From NCBI RefSeq assembly GCF_013778305.1, contig NZ_JACEIC010000002.1:809708-873707 (forward strand): DNA of 64,000 bases, read 5' to 3'. The translations under genes and the position numbers were made by a program. The notes under the pieces are model-generated. The model worked only from the letters and a program-made list of their open reading frames with translations. It was not told the origin of the DNA and did no database searches. This DNA comes from Nocardioides agri (GTDB lineage Bacteria > Actinomycetota > Actinomycetes > Propionibacteriales > Nocardioidaceae). Shown here piece after piece: positions 10,870 to 18,079 of this stretch; positions within the stretch are counted from its first letter, which is position 1; each line of letters starts with the position of its first letter.

Positions 10870-10986
10870 GCGATACCCCGCGCGAATGGGTGCCCGCCCT
10901 TCGGAGCGCGCGCACCTCAAGCGAAGCCGAGGGCAGCATTTCGCCCGGATCTGCCGCGATGAGCGCATAGATGGTTGCGCACATGC

Positions 10987-11021
10987 GAAGGGCCCTCACA
11001 GTCAGACTGTGAGGGCCCTTC
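10987..11021. repeat. Perfect 35-bp palindrome
   Basis: Arms GAAGGGCCCTCACAGTC (10987-11003) and its exact complement (11005-11021) flank one A. As RNA it would fold as a 14-bp stem with a 7-nt loop. No T-tract follows. It lies between the Ltp terminator and the IS110 element. Confidence 0.85.
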
Positions 11022-11030
11022 GGCTTCTGT

Positions 11031-11138
11031 AGCGGGGGGACCCGGGCGTGCACCGATCACGCCTTGGGGTGGCGGTCGTCCCCCGCGTGAATCCGGTGCT
11101 GCACCAGGTTGCTGCACCAGGTGCTGCACTCGATCTGG
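11031..11138. repeat. Dispersed repeat, copy A (partner at 34873-34980)
   Basis: 108 bp that align over the full length with 34873-34980 at roughly four-fifths identity by eye, same orientation. The shared core is GGGACCCGGGCGTGCACCGA at one end and GTGCTGCACTCGATCTGG at the other. No reading frame is clearly conserved. The two copies lie about 24 kb apart. Confidence 0.7.
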
Positions 11139-11284
11139 TATCGCTGCTGCTGCCATCAGGACACGAACTCTCGGCGGTTGCATTGGACTCAGGACCACCC
11201 TCCCCGAGGGTCGCACCTGTGCTTCGGACCGGCAAGAGTCGGCGAAACTTGAAGCCTGCGATCTACCGGATCTAATGGCTTTCC

Positions 11285-11505
11285 CGTTGCTGCTTCGGCA
11301 GTCTCGGGTCTGGTAGCGGCCGGCGGGTCAGCACTTACCGGATCGGCCCGTTGAGGTCTATCGGCAGACCGTGCGCCCGCTGGTCGTGAGGAGGCGAAAC
11401 CGCTACTGGGATGTCGTGCCCCCACCGTGGTGAGCACTCGACCATTAGATCGCCGGCTGTCTCCTCCATGCTGCTGACCAGAACCCGGTCGAAGCGGGAA
11501 GGAGA
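11285..11505 (+). ncRNA. Candidate bridge RNA of the IS110 element
   Basis: IS110-group elements encode a structured bridge RNA in the noncoding end next to the recombinase gene. Here that end holds a CTGC-TTCG-GCAG hairpin (11290-11301) and GGTCT-ATCGGC-AGACC (11353-11368). It also contains the 10-mer CTGGGATGTC, which recurs at the element's 3' end and could be a donor guide. Boundaries and folding are not verified. Confidence 0.35.
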
Positions 11506-11510
11506 GGCAA

Positions 11511-12749
11511 ATGTTGTTCGTCGGGGATGACTGGGCCGAAGACCACCACGACGTCGAGGTCGTCGACGACCAGGGCAGCGTGCTGGCCCGCCGACGACTG
11601 CCCGAAGGTTTCGATGGCATCGCGGCCCTGCACGCACTGATCGCCACCCACCTGCCCGAGGAGTGGGCTGACCTGGAGCCCGGACGGGCCCAAGCCCTGG
11701 TCAAGGTCGGCATCGAGACCGACCGCGGCCCGTGGGTCGCAGCCCTGGTCGCGGCCGGCTACGAGGTCTTCGCGATCAACCCGCTGTCGGTGGCCCGCTA
11801 CCGCGAGCGCCATTCCACTTCGGGCGCGAAGTCCGATGCCGCGGACGCGCACCTGCTGGCCGAGATCGTCCGGCTCGACCGGCACCACCACCGGCCGGTG
11901 GCAGGTGACTCCGAGGACGCCGAGGCGATCAAGCTGGTGGCCCGCACCCATCAGAGTCTCATCTGGGACCGCACCCGCCACCTGCTCCGGATGCGCGCGG
12001 CGCTGCGGGACTTCTTCCCCGCGGCCCTCGAGGCGTTCCCCGACCTGGACGCCCCCGACGTGCTCGAGCTGTTGGCCAAGGCAGCCGACCCGACCCGGGC
12101 CGCCCGGCTGACTCGCGGGCAGATCGCCGGAGCACTCAGACGCGCGCACCGGCGCGACGTCGAGGCCAAGGCCGACCGGATCCATCAGATTCTGCACGCC
12201 GAGCAGCTGCACCGCTCGGCCACCGTGGAGTCCGCCTACGCAGCGATCGTGACCGGACAGGTCGCGATCCTGCAGACACTCAACGCGCAGATCACCGAGC
12301 TGGGGGCGGTGGTGGCCGACCATTTTGGCCGGCACCCGGACGCTGAGATCTACGCCAGCCAACCCGGGCTCGGCGTCGTCCTCGGCGCCCGGGTCCTCGG
12401 CGAGTTCGGCGATGACCCGGACCGCTACGCCGACTCCAAAGCGCGGAAGAACTACGCCGGCACCTCCCCGATCACCAAGGCATCCGGCAACCGGAAGGTC
12501 GTGCTGGCCCGCTACGCCCGGAACCGACGGCTCGCCGACGCCCTGCAGCAATGGGCACTCGGCGCGATGCGAGGCTCACCTGGGGCACGCGCCTATTACC
12601 TGGCACTCCGCGACCGCGGCATCAACCATCACGCTGCCCTGCGCCAACTTGCCAACCGACTCGTCGGCATCCTCCACGGCTGCCTCAAGACCCGAACCAG
12701 CTACAACGAGCACACCGCCTGGGACCACCACATCCACACCGCTGCTTGA
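11511..12749 (+). CDS. IS110-family transposase/recombinase
   Basis: 412 aa, intact. The N-terminal RuvC-like DEDD domain has FVGDDWAEDHHDVEVVD (first Asp), VGIETDRGPWVAALVAAG and the SGAKSDAADAHLLAEIV motif with the last acidic pair. The middle is helical. The C-terminal Tnp_20 domain has SQPGLGVVLGARVLGEFGD, YAGTSPITKASGNRKVVLA and the serine region. This family moves through a circular intermediate without classic transposition chemistry. GGAAGGAGAGG lies just ahead of the ATG. No frameshift or stop is seen, so it may still be active. Confidence 0.93.
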   Translation: MLFVGDDWAEDHHDVEVVDDQGSVLARRRLPEGFDGIAALHALIATHLPEEWADLEPGRAQALVKVGIETDRGPWVAALVAAGYEVFAINPLSVARYRERHSTSGAKSDAADAHLLAEIVRLDRHHHRPVAGDSEDAEAIKLVARTHQSLIWDRTRHLLRMRAALRDFFPAALEAFPDLDAPDVLELLAKAADPTRAARLTRGQIAGALRRAHRRDVEAKADRIHQILHAEQLHRSATVESAYAAIVTGQVAILQTLNAQITELGAVVADHFGRHPDAEIYASQPGLGVVLGARVLGEFGDDPDRYADSKARKNYAGTSPITKASGNRKVVLARYARNRRLADALQQWALGAMRGSPGARAYYLALRDRGINHHAALRQLANRLVGILHGCLKTRTSYNEHTAWDHHIHTAA

Positions 12750-12890
12750 CACCCACAGAACCTGGGATGTCTGCCGCGATCAGTGCGCGGATCTGCCGAT
12801 GACAGTGCGATGGCTCCGCGATGAGTACTCACTCCGTGCGCCGGCCGCCGACCGATGCAGAGCGACTTTCGCGAGGTAAGGGTGGTTCAG

Positions 12891-13184
12891 TCAGATCACG
12901 GGCCGAGTGGCCTTGCCGTCAAGCCAGAGTGTCTGGGACTCGTCTCGGTGGCTGCTCGTCGAGCCGACGTGCTTGTCGCTGATGGTGGGGCCGTTCCTCA
13001 GAACGTGCCAGAACGCCATCGCGTGACCCCGCCCCAGCCCGTAATCCTCCTTCAGCCACGCGGCCACGTCGCCGGCCTTGGTGTTCGGGGCCTCAAACCC
13101 CTTGTCGCGGGCCTGTTCCAGCAACTGGCGTGGGGTCTGCCCGGTCTTGTCCTCGATGGTGTCGAGGTACGCCTGGAACGACAA
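12891..13184 (-). CDS. DUF4287-domain protein
   Basis: 97 aa. From the start, SFQAYLDTIEDKTGQTPRQL followed by KAGDVAAWLKEDYGLGRGHA matches the DUF4287 family, a short helical protein of unknown role often found near regulators and toxins. TTG at 13184 is taken as start because GGAG lies 5-6 nt upstream and the family begins M-S-F-Q. The C-terminal tail of about 25 residues past the domain is not typical and may be junk added by the nearby IS110 insertion. Divergent from the TetR gene at 13313. Confidence 0.8.
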   Translation of the reverse strand: MSFQAYLDTIEDKTGQTPRQLLEQARDKGFEAPNTKAGDVAAWLKEDYGLGRGHAMAFWHVLRNGPTISDKHVGSTSSHRDESQTLWLDGKATRPVI

Positions 13185-13312
13185 GGGGGACTCCTTCCGA
13201 AGGGTGTCGCCTAATGCCACACCGCGTTGCGATAAGCTTGGCAGCAATCACCGTCTACCGCAACCAGCTGTTGCTTTTAGGCGCCGCTGCACTCAAGCCG
13301 ACGGGGAACTCG

Positions 13313-13936
13313 ATGACGGACGAAGCGATCCAGCGCCCAGGCGGGCGGACCGCGCGCGTCCGCACCGCTGTTCTCGCGGCCACCCTGCAAGAACTCGGCG
13401 AGCGGGGCTACGCCGGGATGAGCCTGGAGGGCGTTGCCCAGCGAGCTGGCGTCCACAAGACCACCGTTTACCGGCGGTGGGCGACGAAGGCGAACCTGCT
13501 GCTCGATGCCATCGCCACCCTTGCCGAGAGTGAGATCCCGGTCCCTGACACGGGCGACTTCGTGGAGGACATGCGCGCTTTTGCCCGCACCATCGCCGCC
13601 ACGATCACCGGTCAGGACGGCGGCGCCGTAGTTCGCGGCCTGTTCCTCGGCGCCACCGAGTCCGCCGCAGTGCGTGACTTCCTCCACGGCTTCTGGGCCA
13701 CCCGGTTCGCCCAGGTCCGCCCCCTGGTGCAGCGCGCGGTCGAACGGGGGGAGCTACCAGCCGACACCGACGCCGACGAGGTCATCAAGCATCTCGGCGC
13801 ACCGCTGTACTACCGCCTGCTCGTCACCGCGGACGGCATCACCCTTGCGGACGCGGACCGTGCCGCCGACGCGGCCGTCGCGGCCGCCCGGGCCGGGGTG
13901 TTCGCCCGCCATCCACCGAGCCGGCCGAAGCGGTGA
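13313..13936 (+). CDS. TetR/AcrR-family transcriptional regulator
   Basis: 207 aa. HTH region: RTAVLAATLQELGERGYAG, SLEGVAQRAGVHKTTVYRRW, then TKANLLLDAIATLAE. The C-terminal part (FLHGFWATRFAQVRPLVQRA, then GAPLYYRLLVT) fits the TetR_C type seen on AcrR-like regulators. ATG 13313 is preceded by GGGGAA at 6 nt. It is divergent from the DUF4287 gene, 128 bp apart, and followed head-on by a transposase remnant. The target is likely local; no palindrome is obvious in 13185-13312. Confidence 0.87.
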   Translation: MTDEAIQRPGGRTARVRTAVLAATLQELGERGYAGMSLEGVAQRAGVHKTTVYRRWATKANLLLDAIATLAESEIPVPDTGDFVEDMRAFARTIAATITGQDGGAVVRGLFLGATESAAVRDFLHGFWATRFAQVRPLVQRAVERGELPADTDADEVIKHLGAPLYYRLLVTADGITLADADRAADAAVAAARAGVFARHPPSRPKR

Positions 13937-13949
13937 ACGATGCAGCGCC

Positions 13950-14400
13950 CGCATTGACGCCGGGGCCCACCAGGACGAGCTCGAGCCGCCAGGTCACGCC
14001 CTGTGCGGTGGGGAGTTCCAGCCTCAGGTCGCTCGCGCGGTTCTCGTGGGTTGACGCCAGCACGACCATCGCGCCGACGCGAAGCCCGGCCACGTCGACC
14101 GCGACGATGCGCTTGGCGCCCTTGGTACGGCCGTAGGGTCCGCCGCGGTCGTGGAAGGTGGCTCCGCCGTTGGACGACCCGCGGGCGAGGTGCGTCGATG
14201 ACCACCATTGAGGGGGTGGCGTCGGCGCGGCCGTCCGCATCGCGGGGCGCAGCGTGCAACACCGACGGCCCTCGCGCCCAGATGCCGTTGCGGGACCAGC
14301 GGCGAAACGGCGACCATACCCGGGTCCACGCTCCGAACGACTCGGGAAGGTGCAACGGTCTGGGTTGTCCACTCCGCGAGCGCCAGCTGACTAGGTGACC
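13950..14400 (-). pseudogene. Decayed IS5-type DDE transposase
   Basis: The minus strand gives, in two frames, first SRNGIWARGPSVLHA and ATPSMVVID, then after a shift near 14195 STHLARGSSNGGATFHDRGG and PYGRTKGAKRIVAVDVAGL plus ASTHENRASDLRLEL. This order is that of an IS5-type transposase catalytic core. Both the N-terminal HTH and the last catalytic Glu region are missing. It abuts the TetR stop at 13936, so an insertion or deletion boundary is near there. Confidence 0.75.
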
Positions 14401-14545
14401 GTCGGCCATGTGCGGATCCTCGGGTCGCGACATATGCGTAGAAGGCGGTTTGTGAGTGCGTCCCTAACTCCCGGGCACCCAGATCAATACACTCATCTGC
14501 CGCCGTCCGGTCGGAGCCCGACCATGCCGCAGTCGGGCTCGCTGA

Positions 14546-15355
14546 TCAGCGGAAGGCAACCGTCTCCAGCATCGTGTCGAATTCGGCGAACCGGTTCGCA
14601 CGATCAGGTGCATCGCCGTTGAGCGAGAGGTAGAACACCGTCGGCGGCAGTCCCTCCGCGCCCTGGTCCACGACGGCCATCCGGACCGCGCGACCCGCAA
14701 TAAGGGGCGCACAGCTTTCGGCCGGCAGTTCCGGGAACGCGCAGGAGACAGCCCCCGGTGCGTCACGCAGCACCTCGAACGCCATGACGGTGGCACGACG
14801 GCCGCCCACAGTGACGGTCGACCGGTCGTTGACCTCGGCGATGCCTGCGGGTCCCAGGGCGTCCAGGGCGGCCACATAGTCCGAGTACGACGGAAACTGA
14901 ACGACCGAGCGCTGGCCACCCGGATAGAAGTAGCGCAGCGTCAGAAGTCGGAATTTCAGGTCGCCATCGGCCGGACAAGGCGACGCGCCGTCAAAGCCCG
15001 CGCAGTCCTGCTCCTGGAAACTCGCTGCGTACCCCTCCTGATCCGTGAGCGCGTGCCCGGTCCACGAGGGCAGTACGACGTGGAGCGGTGGCTGAACGAA
15101 CGACGCCGCGTACCGGACACCGGAATCAGGCGTGTCGGGCTTGATCGGTCCTACTCCGTCGGTCCGTGACGCCTGCCGCGAGAACACGACGGCTGCCACC
15201 ACGACGAGCGCCGCCGTTGCGCACACCGCAACTATCTGGGCCAGACGCCGGCGCGGCGCCGCTCGGTGGAGCTCCCGAAGGGCCATGTCGGTGTCGAAGG
15301 GTGTCGTCTGTCGCAGGTCGTGCCCGGCGCGGCGTGCGAGCTCGTCGATGTTCAC
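14546..15355 (-). CDS. Membrane-anchored partner of the ECF sigma factor (possible anti-sigma)
   Basis: 269 aa. A cytoplasmic N-terminus of about 35 residues (MNIDELARRAGHDLRQT) is followed by a transmembrane helix (AQIVAVCATAALVVVAAVVF) and a 210-residue extracytoplasmic domain with several cysteines (EQDCAGFDGASPCPADG, SCAFPELPAESC). No zinc-binding HxxxCxxC anti-sigma motif is visible. Its start overlaps the sigma stop (ATGA), the usual layout of an ECF sigma with its membrane regulator, so the role is inferred from position. The external domain, with its likely disulfides, could sense the signal. Confidence 0.7.
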   Translation of the reverse strand: MNIDELARRAGHDLRQTTPFDTDMALRELHRAAPRRRLAQIVAVCATAALVVVAAVVFSRQASRTDGVGPIKPDTPDSGVRYAASFVQPPLHVVLPSWTGHALTDQEGYAASFQEQDCAGFDGASPCPADGDLKFRLLTLRYFYPGGQRSVVQFPSYSDYVAALDALGPAGIAEVNDRSTVTVGGRRATVMAFEVLRDAPGAVSCAFPELPAESCAPLIAGRAVRMAVVDQGAEGLPPTVFYLSLNGDAPDRANRFAEFDTMLETVAFR

Positions 15356-15924
15356 GACGGGTCCCCCTTTCCCACGTCCAGCGAGGCGGCGAGCGCGGTG
15401 CGGGCCCGGTGCAGGTGGACCTTCACCGTCCCTTCGGCACAGGAAAGGACCTCGGCGATCTCCGCGACGGGCATGTCAAGCGCGTAGTGGAGCGCGACCG
15501 TCTGGGCCTGCCGGCGCGGCAGCCTCCGCACTTCCTCCCAGAATCTGGCGCTGTCCTCGGGAAGGTCGTCTGCCGCGAGCTCCGTGCGGGGCAGAATCCT
15601 GCCCAGCAGCTGGCGCTCCAAGGTGCGGCGCCGCGCCATCGACGTGGCCTTGTGTAGGCAGATCCCCCGCACGTAGCCCGCCGGCGACCGCAGGTCGGCG
15701 ATGGTGTGCCAGCGGCGGTACGCGACCATCAACGCCTCCTGGGCGACGTCCTCGGCGAACGCTGACCCAACGAGGGCTCGGGCGAGCACGAGCAGACGGG
15801 GGAACTCGCGACGGTAGAAGGCGTCGAACGGCTCCGCGACGGGTCGCGGTGCAGGTCCGGCCCCGGTCCGGTCCGGTCCGTCGTCGAGGCCCGGCGACGT
15901 CGGTTCCGCCGGCGGCCTCACCAT
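15352..15924 (-). CDS. ECF-type RNA polymerase sigma factor
   Basis: 190 aa. Region 2: FDAFYRREFPRLLVLARAL, AEDVAQEALMVAYRRW. Region 4: LPRRQAQTVALHYALDMPVA followed by EIAEVLSCAEGTVKVHLHRA, a clear HTH. The N-terminal 30 residues are proline-rich and unconserved. It resembles SigE-family ECF factors of actinobacteria. Cotranscribed with the membrane partner downstream. A bipartite motif identical to one in front of the divergent gene at 16155 lies 38-65 bp upstream, which suggests that this factor reads its own promoter. Confidence 0.92.
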   Translation of the reverse strand: MVRPPAEPTSPGLDDGPDRTGAGPAPRPVAEPFDAFYRREFPRLLVLARALVGSAFAEDVAQEALMVAYRRWHTIADLRSPAGYVRGICLHKATSMARRRTLERQLLGRILPRTELAADDLPEDSARFWEEVRRLPRRQAQTVALHYALDMPVAEIAEVLSCAEGTVKVHLHRARTALAASLDVGKGDPS

Positions 15925-15961
15925 GGTCGACTCTTCACGGTCGCCTCTTCATATGGGGTAA

Positions 15962-15989
15962 TCGCTTCGCGGCCGCCGTCGGGTTTACC
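15962..15989 (-). promoter_or_regulatory. Predicted ECF promoter of the sigma gene
   Basis: On the minus strand GGTAAACCCGACGGC (15989-15975), 7 nt, then AAGCGA (15967-15962). The same two blocks with the same 7-nt gap occur on the plus strand at 16072-16099. Confidence 0.65.
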
Positions 15990-16071
15990 GGGCTGTCGTG
16001 GATCTGACAGTGGCGCCGGCTCGATCGGACCGTCAAGGGTCGCACCGCGGGCTCGAACCGTCTTCGCCTCA

Positions 16072-16099
16072 GGTAAACCCGACGGCATCACCCAAGCGA
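16072..16099 (+). promoter_or_regulatory. Predicted ECF promoter of the beta-propeller gene
   Basis: GGTAAACCCGACGGC (16072-16086), 7 nt, AAGCGA (16094-16099), 56 bp before the ATG at 16155. It is the mirror image of the sigma gene's own element. Confidence 0.65.
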
Positions 16100-16154
16100 C
16101 CACAGGTCGTCAAGCACGCGCGCGTCTCCAACCCGTCGACCTGTGGAGGTCTTC

Positions 16155-17285
16155 ATGACCAGCAGCACCCACTTCCCGTCCCGCTCGCGCCGACACGCGA
16201 CCAGGTCCGTCGGCGTCGCCGGCGCCGCCATCCTCGTGTCCAGCCTGTTGGTCGCCTCCCCTCCAGCGGAGGCAGCGCCCCCGACTCTCACCGGCATCAT
16301 CGTCTTCCAACGCGCAGACGAAGGCGATCAGTGGCAGTTGTGGGTCGCGAACGCCGACCTCAGCAACGAACGTCAGATCTCCGCTGGTCCCTACACGAGC
16401 GGCTTCGCCACCTGGAACTCCGACGGCAGCCGCATCGCGTTCGACTCCAACCGGTCCGACCCGGACCTCACTGACGACGTCAGCGTCAACGATGTCTTCA
16501 CGATGAACCCCGACGGCAGCGACGTCGTGCAGGTGACCGACTCCGGCAGTTTCGCGGGAGACCCTGGCTGGTCGCCCGACGGGAAGTGGCTCACCTTCGA
16601 GTCCGACTTCAACGACTACTTCGGCAAGGCCGGCATCTGGGTCTCCCGATCGGACGGCAGCCACCTGCGCCGCATCACCGCACCCGCAGACGTCCACGAC
16701 GGCTACTGGGACACCGCGCCCCAGTTCTCCCCCGACGGGAAGCGGCTCGTGTTCACGCGTGCGTTCTCCTTCGATGACGAGGGCAACATCGTCGACTCCG
16801 CGCTGTACGTGGTGAACGTCGACGGCACGCACGCGCGCGAGCTGACCGCGACCCGCGACCTGGTGCCCGGTGACGCCAACTGGTCACCCGACGGCAAGAC
16901 GCTCACGTTCGAGACGAGCGGCTTCCCGGCCACGATCCGCGCCGACGGGAGCCAACTACGAGACCTGACACCCGAGCTCGCGGAAGGTTACGCCGTCGGC
17001 GCCGACCCGGTGTACTCCCCCGACGGCCGGCAGATCATGCTCCTCCACGCCGAGTTCACCAGCCCTACCGACGTCATCTCCAGCGGCCTGTCGGTCATGG
17101 GGAAGAACGGCAACAGGCTGCGCTACCTTCCCGGCGACCTGACGCAGGCAACCGAGGAGCACCAACCGGACTGGGTGCTCGCGCCAAGACTCGTCCCAGC
17201 CACCTCGAAGTCGGCGACGACCCGTTCCGCGTCGCCGCCAGCCCCGGCCCAAGAACACGCCGCGATCTACGCGCGGCGCCGATGA
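16155..17285 (+). CDS. Secreted PD40/TolB-like beta-propeller protein
   Basis: 376 aa. Signal peptide: basic N-terminus, hydrophobic VAGAAILVSSLLVASPP and an A-E-A-A cleavage region near residue 41. Six or so PD40 repeats follow, each with the core W-S/N-P/S-D-G-K/S (WNSDGSRIAFDSN, WSPDGKWLTFES, FSPDGKRLVFTR, WSPDGKTLTFET, YSPDGRQIMLLH). These fold into a TolB-type propeller that usually binds proteins outside the membrane. ATG 16155 has GGAGG 6 nt upstream. The shared ECF-type promoter makes it the likely direct output of the sigma factor. Confidence 0.85.
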   Translation: MTSSTHFPSRSRRHATRSVGVAGAAILVSSLLVASPPAEAAPPTLTGIIVFQRADEGDQWQLWVANADLSNERQISAGPYTSGFATWNSDGSRIAFDSNRSDPDLTDDVSVNDVFTMNPDGSDVVQVTDSGSFAGDPGWSPDGKWLTFESDFNDYFGKAGIWVSRSDGSHLRRITAPADVHDGYWDTAPQFSPDGKRLVFTRAFSFDDEGNIVDSALYVVNVDGTHARELTATRDLVPGDANWSPDGKTLTFETSGFPATIRADGSQLRDLTPELAEGYAVGADPVYSPDGRQIMLLHAEFTSPTDVISSGLSVMGKNGNRLRYLPGDLTQATEEHQPDWVLAPRLVPATSKSATTRSASPPAPAQEHAAIYARRR

Positions 17286-17402
17286 CCGGCCCCAGCCGAG
17301 ACCGTGCGCGAAGTTCCCGGACCTCTGCGACCGCACCCCGACGCCGTAGAGGTTCCCTCCCCAAAACCCAGGTGGGCACCGCGGCTCCCGGGCGTCGGCA
17401 CA

Positions 17403-17418
17403 CAGGTGCCTTCACCTG
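17403..17418 (+). terminator. Small hairpin after the propeller gene
   Basis: CAGGTG-CCTT-CACCTG. The stem is only 6 bp and no T-run follows, so it is weak evidence for termination of the gene ending at 17285. Confidence 0.3.
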
Positions 17419-17574
17419 GGGTCAGGTGCGCGGGTGCGCCCGATCTCCTGTGGCAGCGGCACGCGCTCCCGTGCATCGGCCGCGGCCCGGGTAGCAGCCG
17501 GACCGCCGCAGTGCCCTGATCGGCGCGCAGCGCGCCCTCCGCCGCACGCCACCGGCAGTAGGCCGCGTCATGCG

Positions 17575-18079
17575 GCCGATCGACCTCGCCCACGCAGCCG
17601 CCGCTGCCACCCACGGTGCCAGCTCAGGTGCGACCTCCGATGGACAGCGGTTGAGTACCGCGGCCTTGATCGCGATCGGTAGCGACCGGAAGACCGCGAG
17701 CAGGAAGGGAGCAGCAGGGCGATCATGGCCAGCAGGAAGTACGGCAGTGGGTCGGAGATGCTCTGCGTCTGGTCTGCGTTTATCGAGGAGGGCTTCACGG
17801 CACGTTCGTGCTGGTCGCCGACCGTGCGACGACGGCGCGCTCGCCGCGGTCTCCGGTCTCCGGTCTCCAGGGCACGCTCGTCGCCGTCTCCTGGGGTGGC
17901 CACCGCCTCGGCGCCCTTGGCGACCACGGACGGCGACGCCGCGGGTCATCGCGCTGACCCCGACGACCAGCCCGCGGAAGACGTGACCGGCGACCTGCTG
18001 GAGCGACTCCGCTCCGACGTGATCCCGGAGGCGCTCGACGGGACGTCCGTGCACGTCGTCGTCGGCGGTATCACCGCCG
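17575..18079. pseudogene. Rearranged remnant of an MMPL-family transporter
   Basis: Two pieces of one MMPL protein lie on opposite strands. Plus strand 17890-18079 reads VIALTPTTSP then, after a shift, VTGDLLERLRSDVIPEALDG and TSVHVVVGGITA. The next part of such a protein is on the minus strand at about 17780-17575: INADQTQSISDPLPYFLLAM, then after a shift PFLLAVFRSLPIAIKAAVLN and, after another, LSIGG. The pieces are consecutive in an intact MMPL but are inverted relative to each other here. At least three frameshifts are present. MMPL proteins export lipids across the membrane. Confidence 0.72.

Larger units (their letters stand above)
11270..12775 (+). mobile_element. IS110-family insertion sequence
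   Basis: It comprises the transposase gene (11511-12749), a 5' noncoding stretch of about 200-240 bp and a short 3' end. The outer limits are estimates: this family usually lacks terminal inverted repeats and target duplications. The 3' end begins at the stop codon, where TTGACA (12746-12751) overlaps TGA, a layout expected if a -35 box in the right end is joined to a -10 in the left end on circularisation. CTGGGATGTC occurs both in the 5' end (11406-11415) and in the 3' end (12762-12771). Confidence 0.75.

Noticed and set aside
10987..11140. Possible tRNA 3' end (minus strand ...GGGTCCCCCCGCTAC) next to the palindrome
   Set aside because: No acceptor, D- or anticodon arm could be drawn; the similarity is only a few bases in GC-rich DNA.
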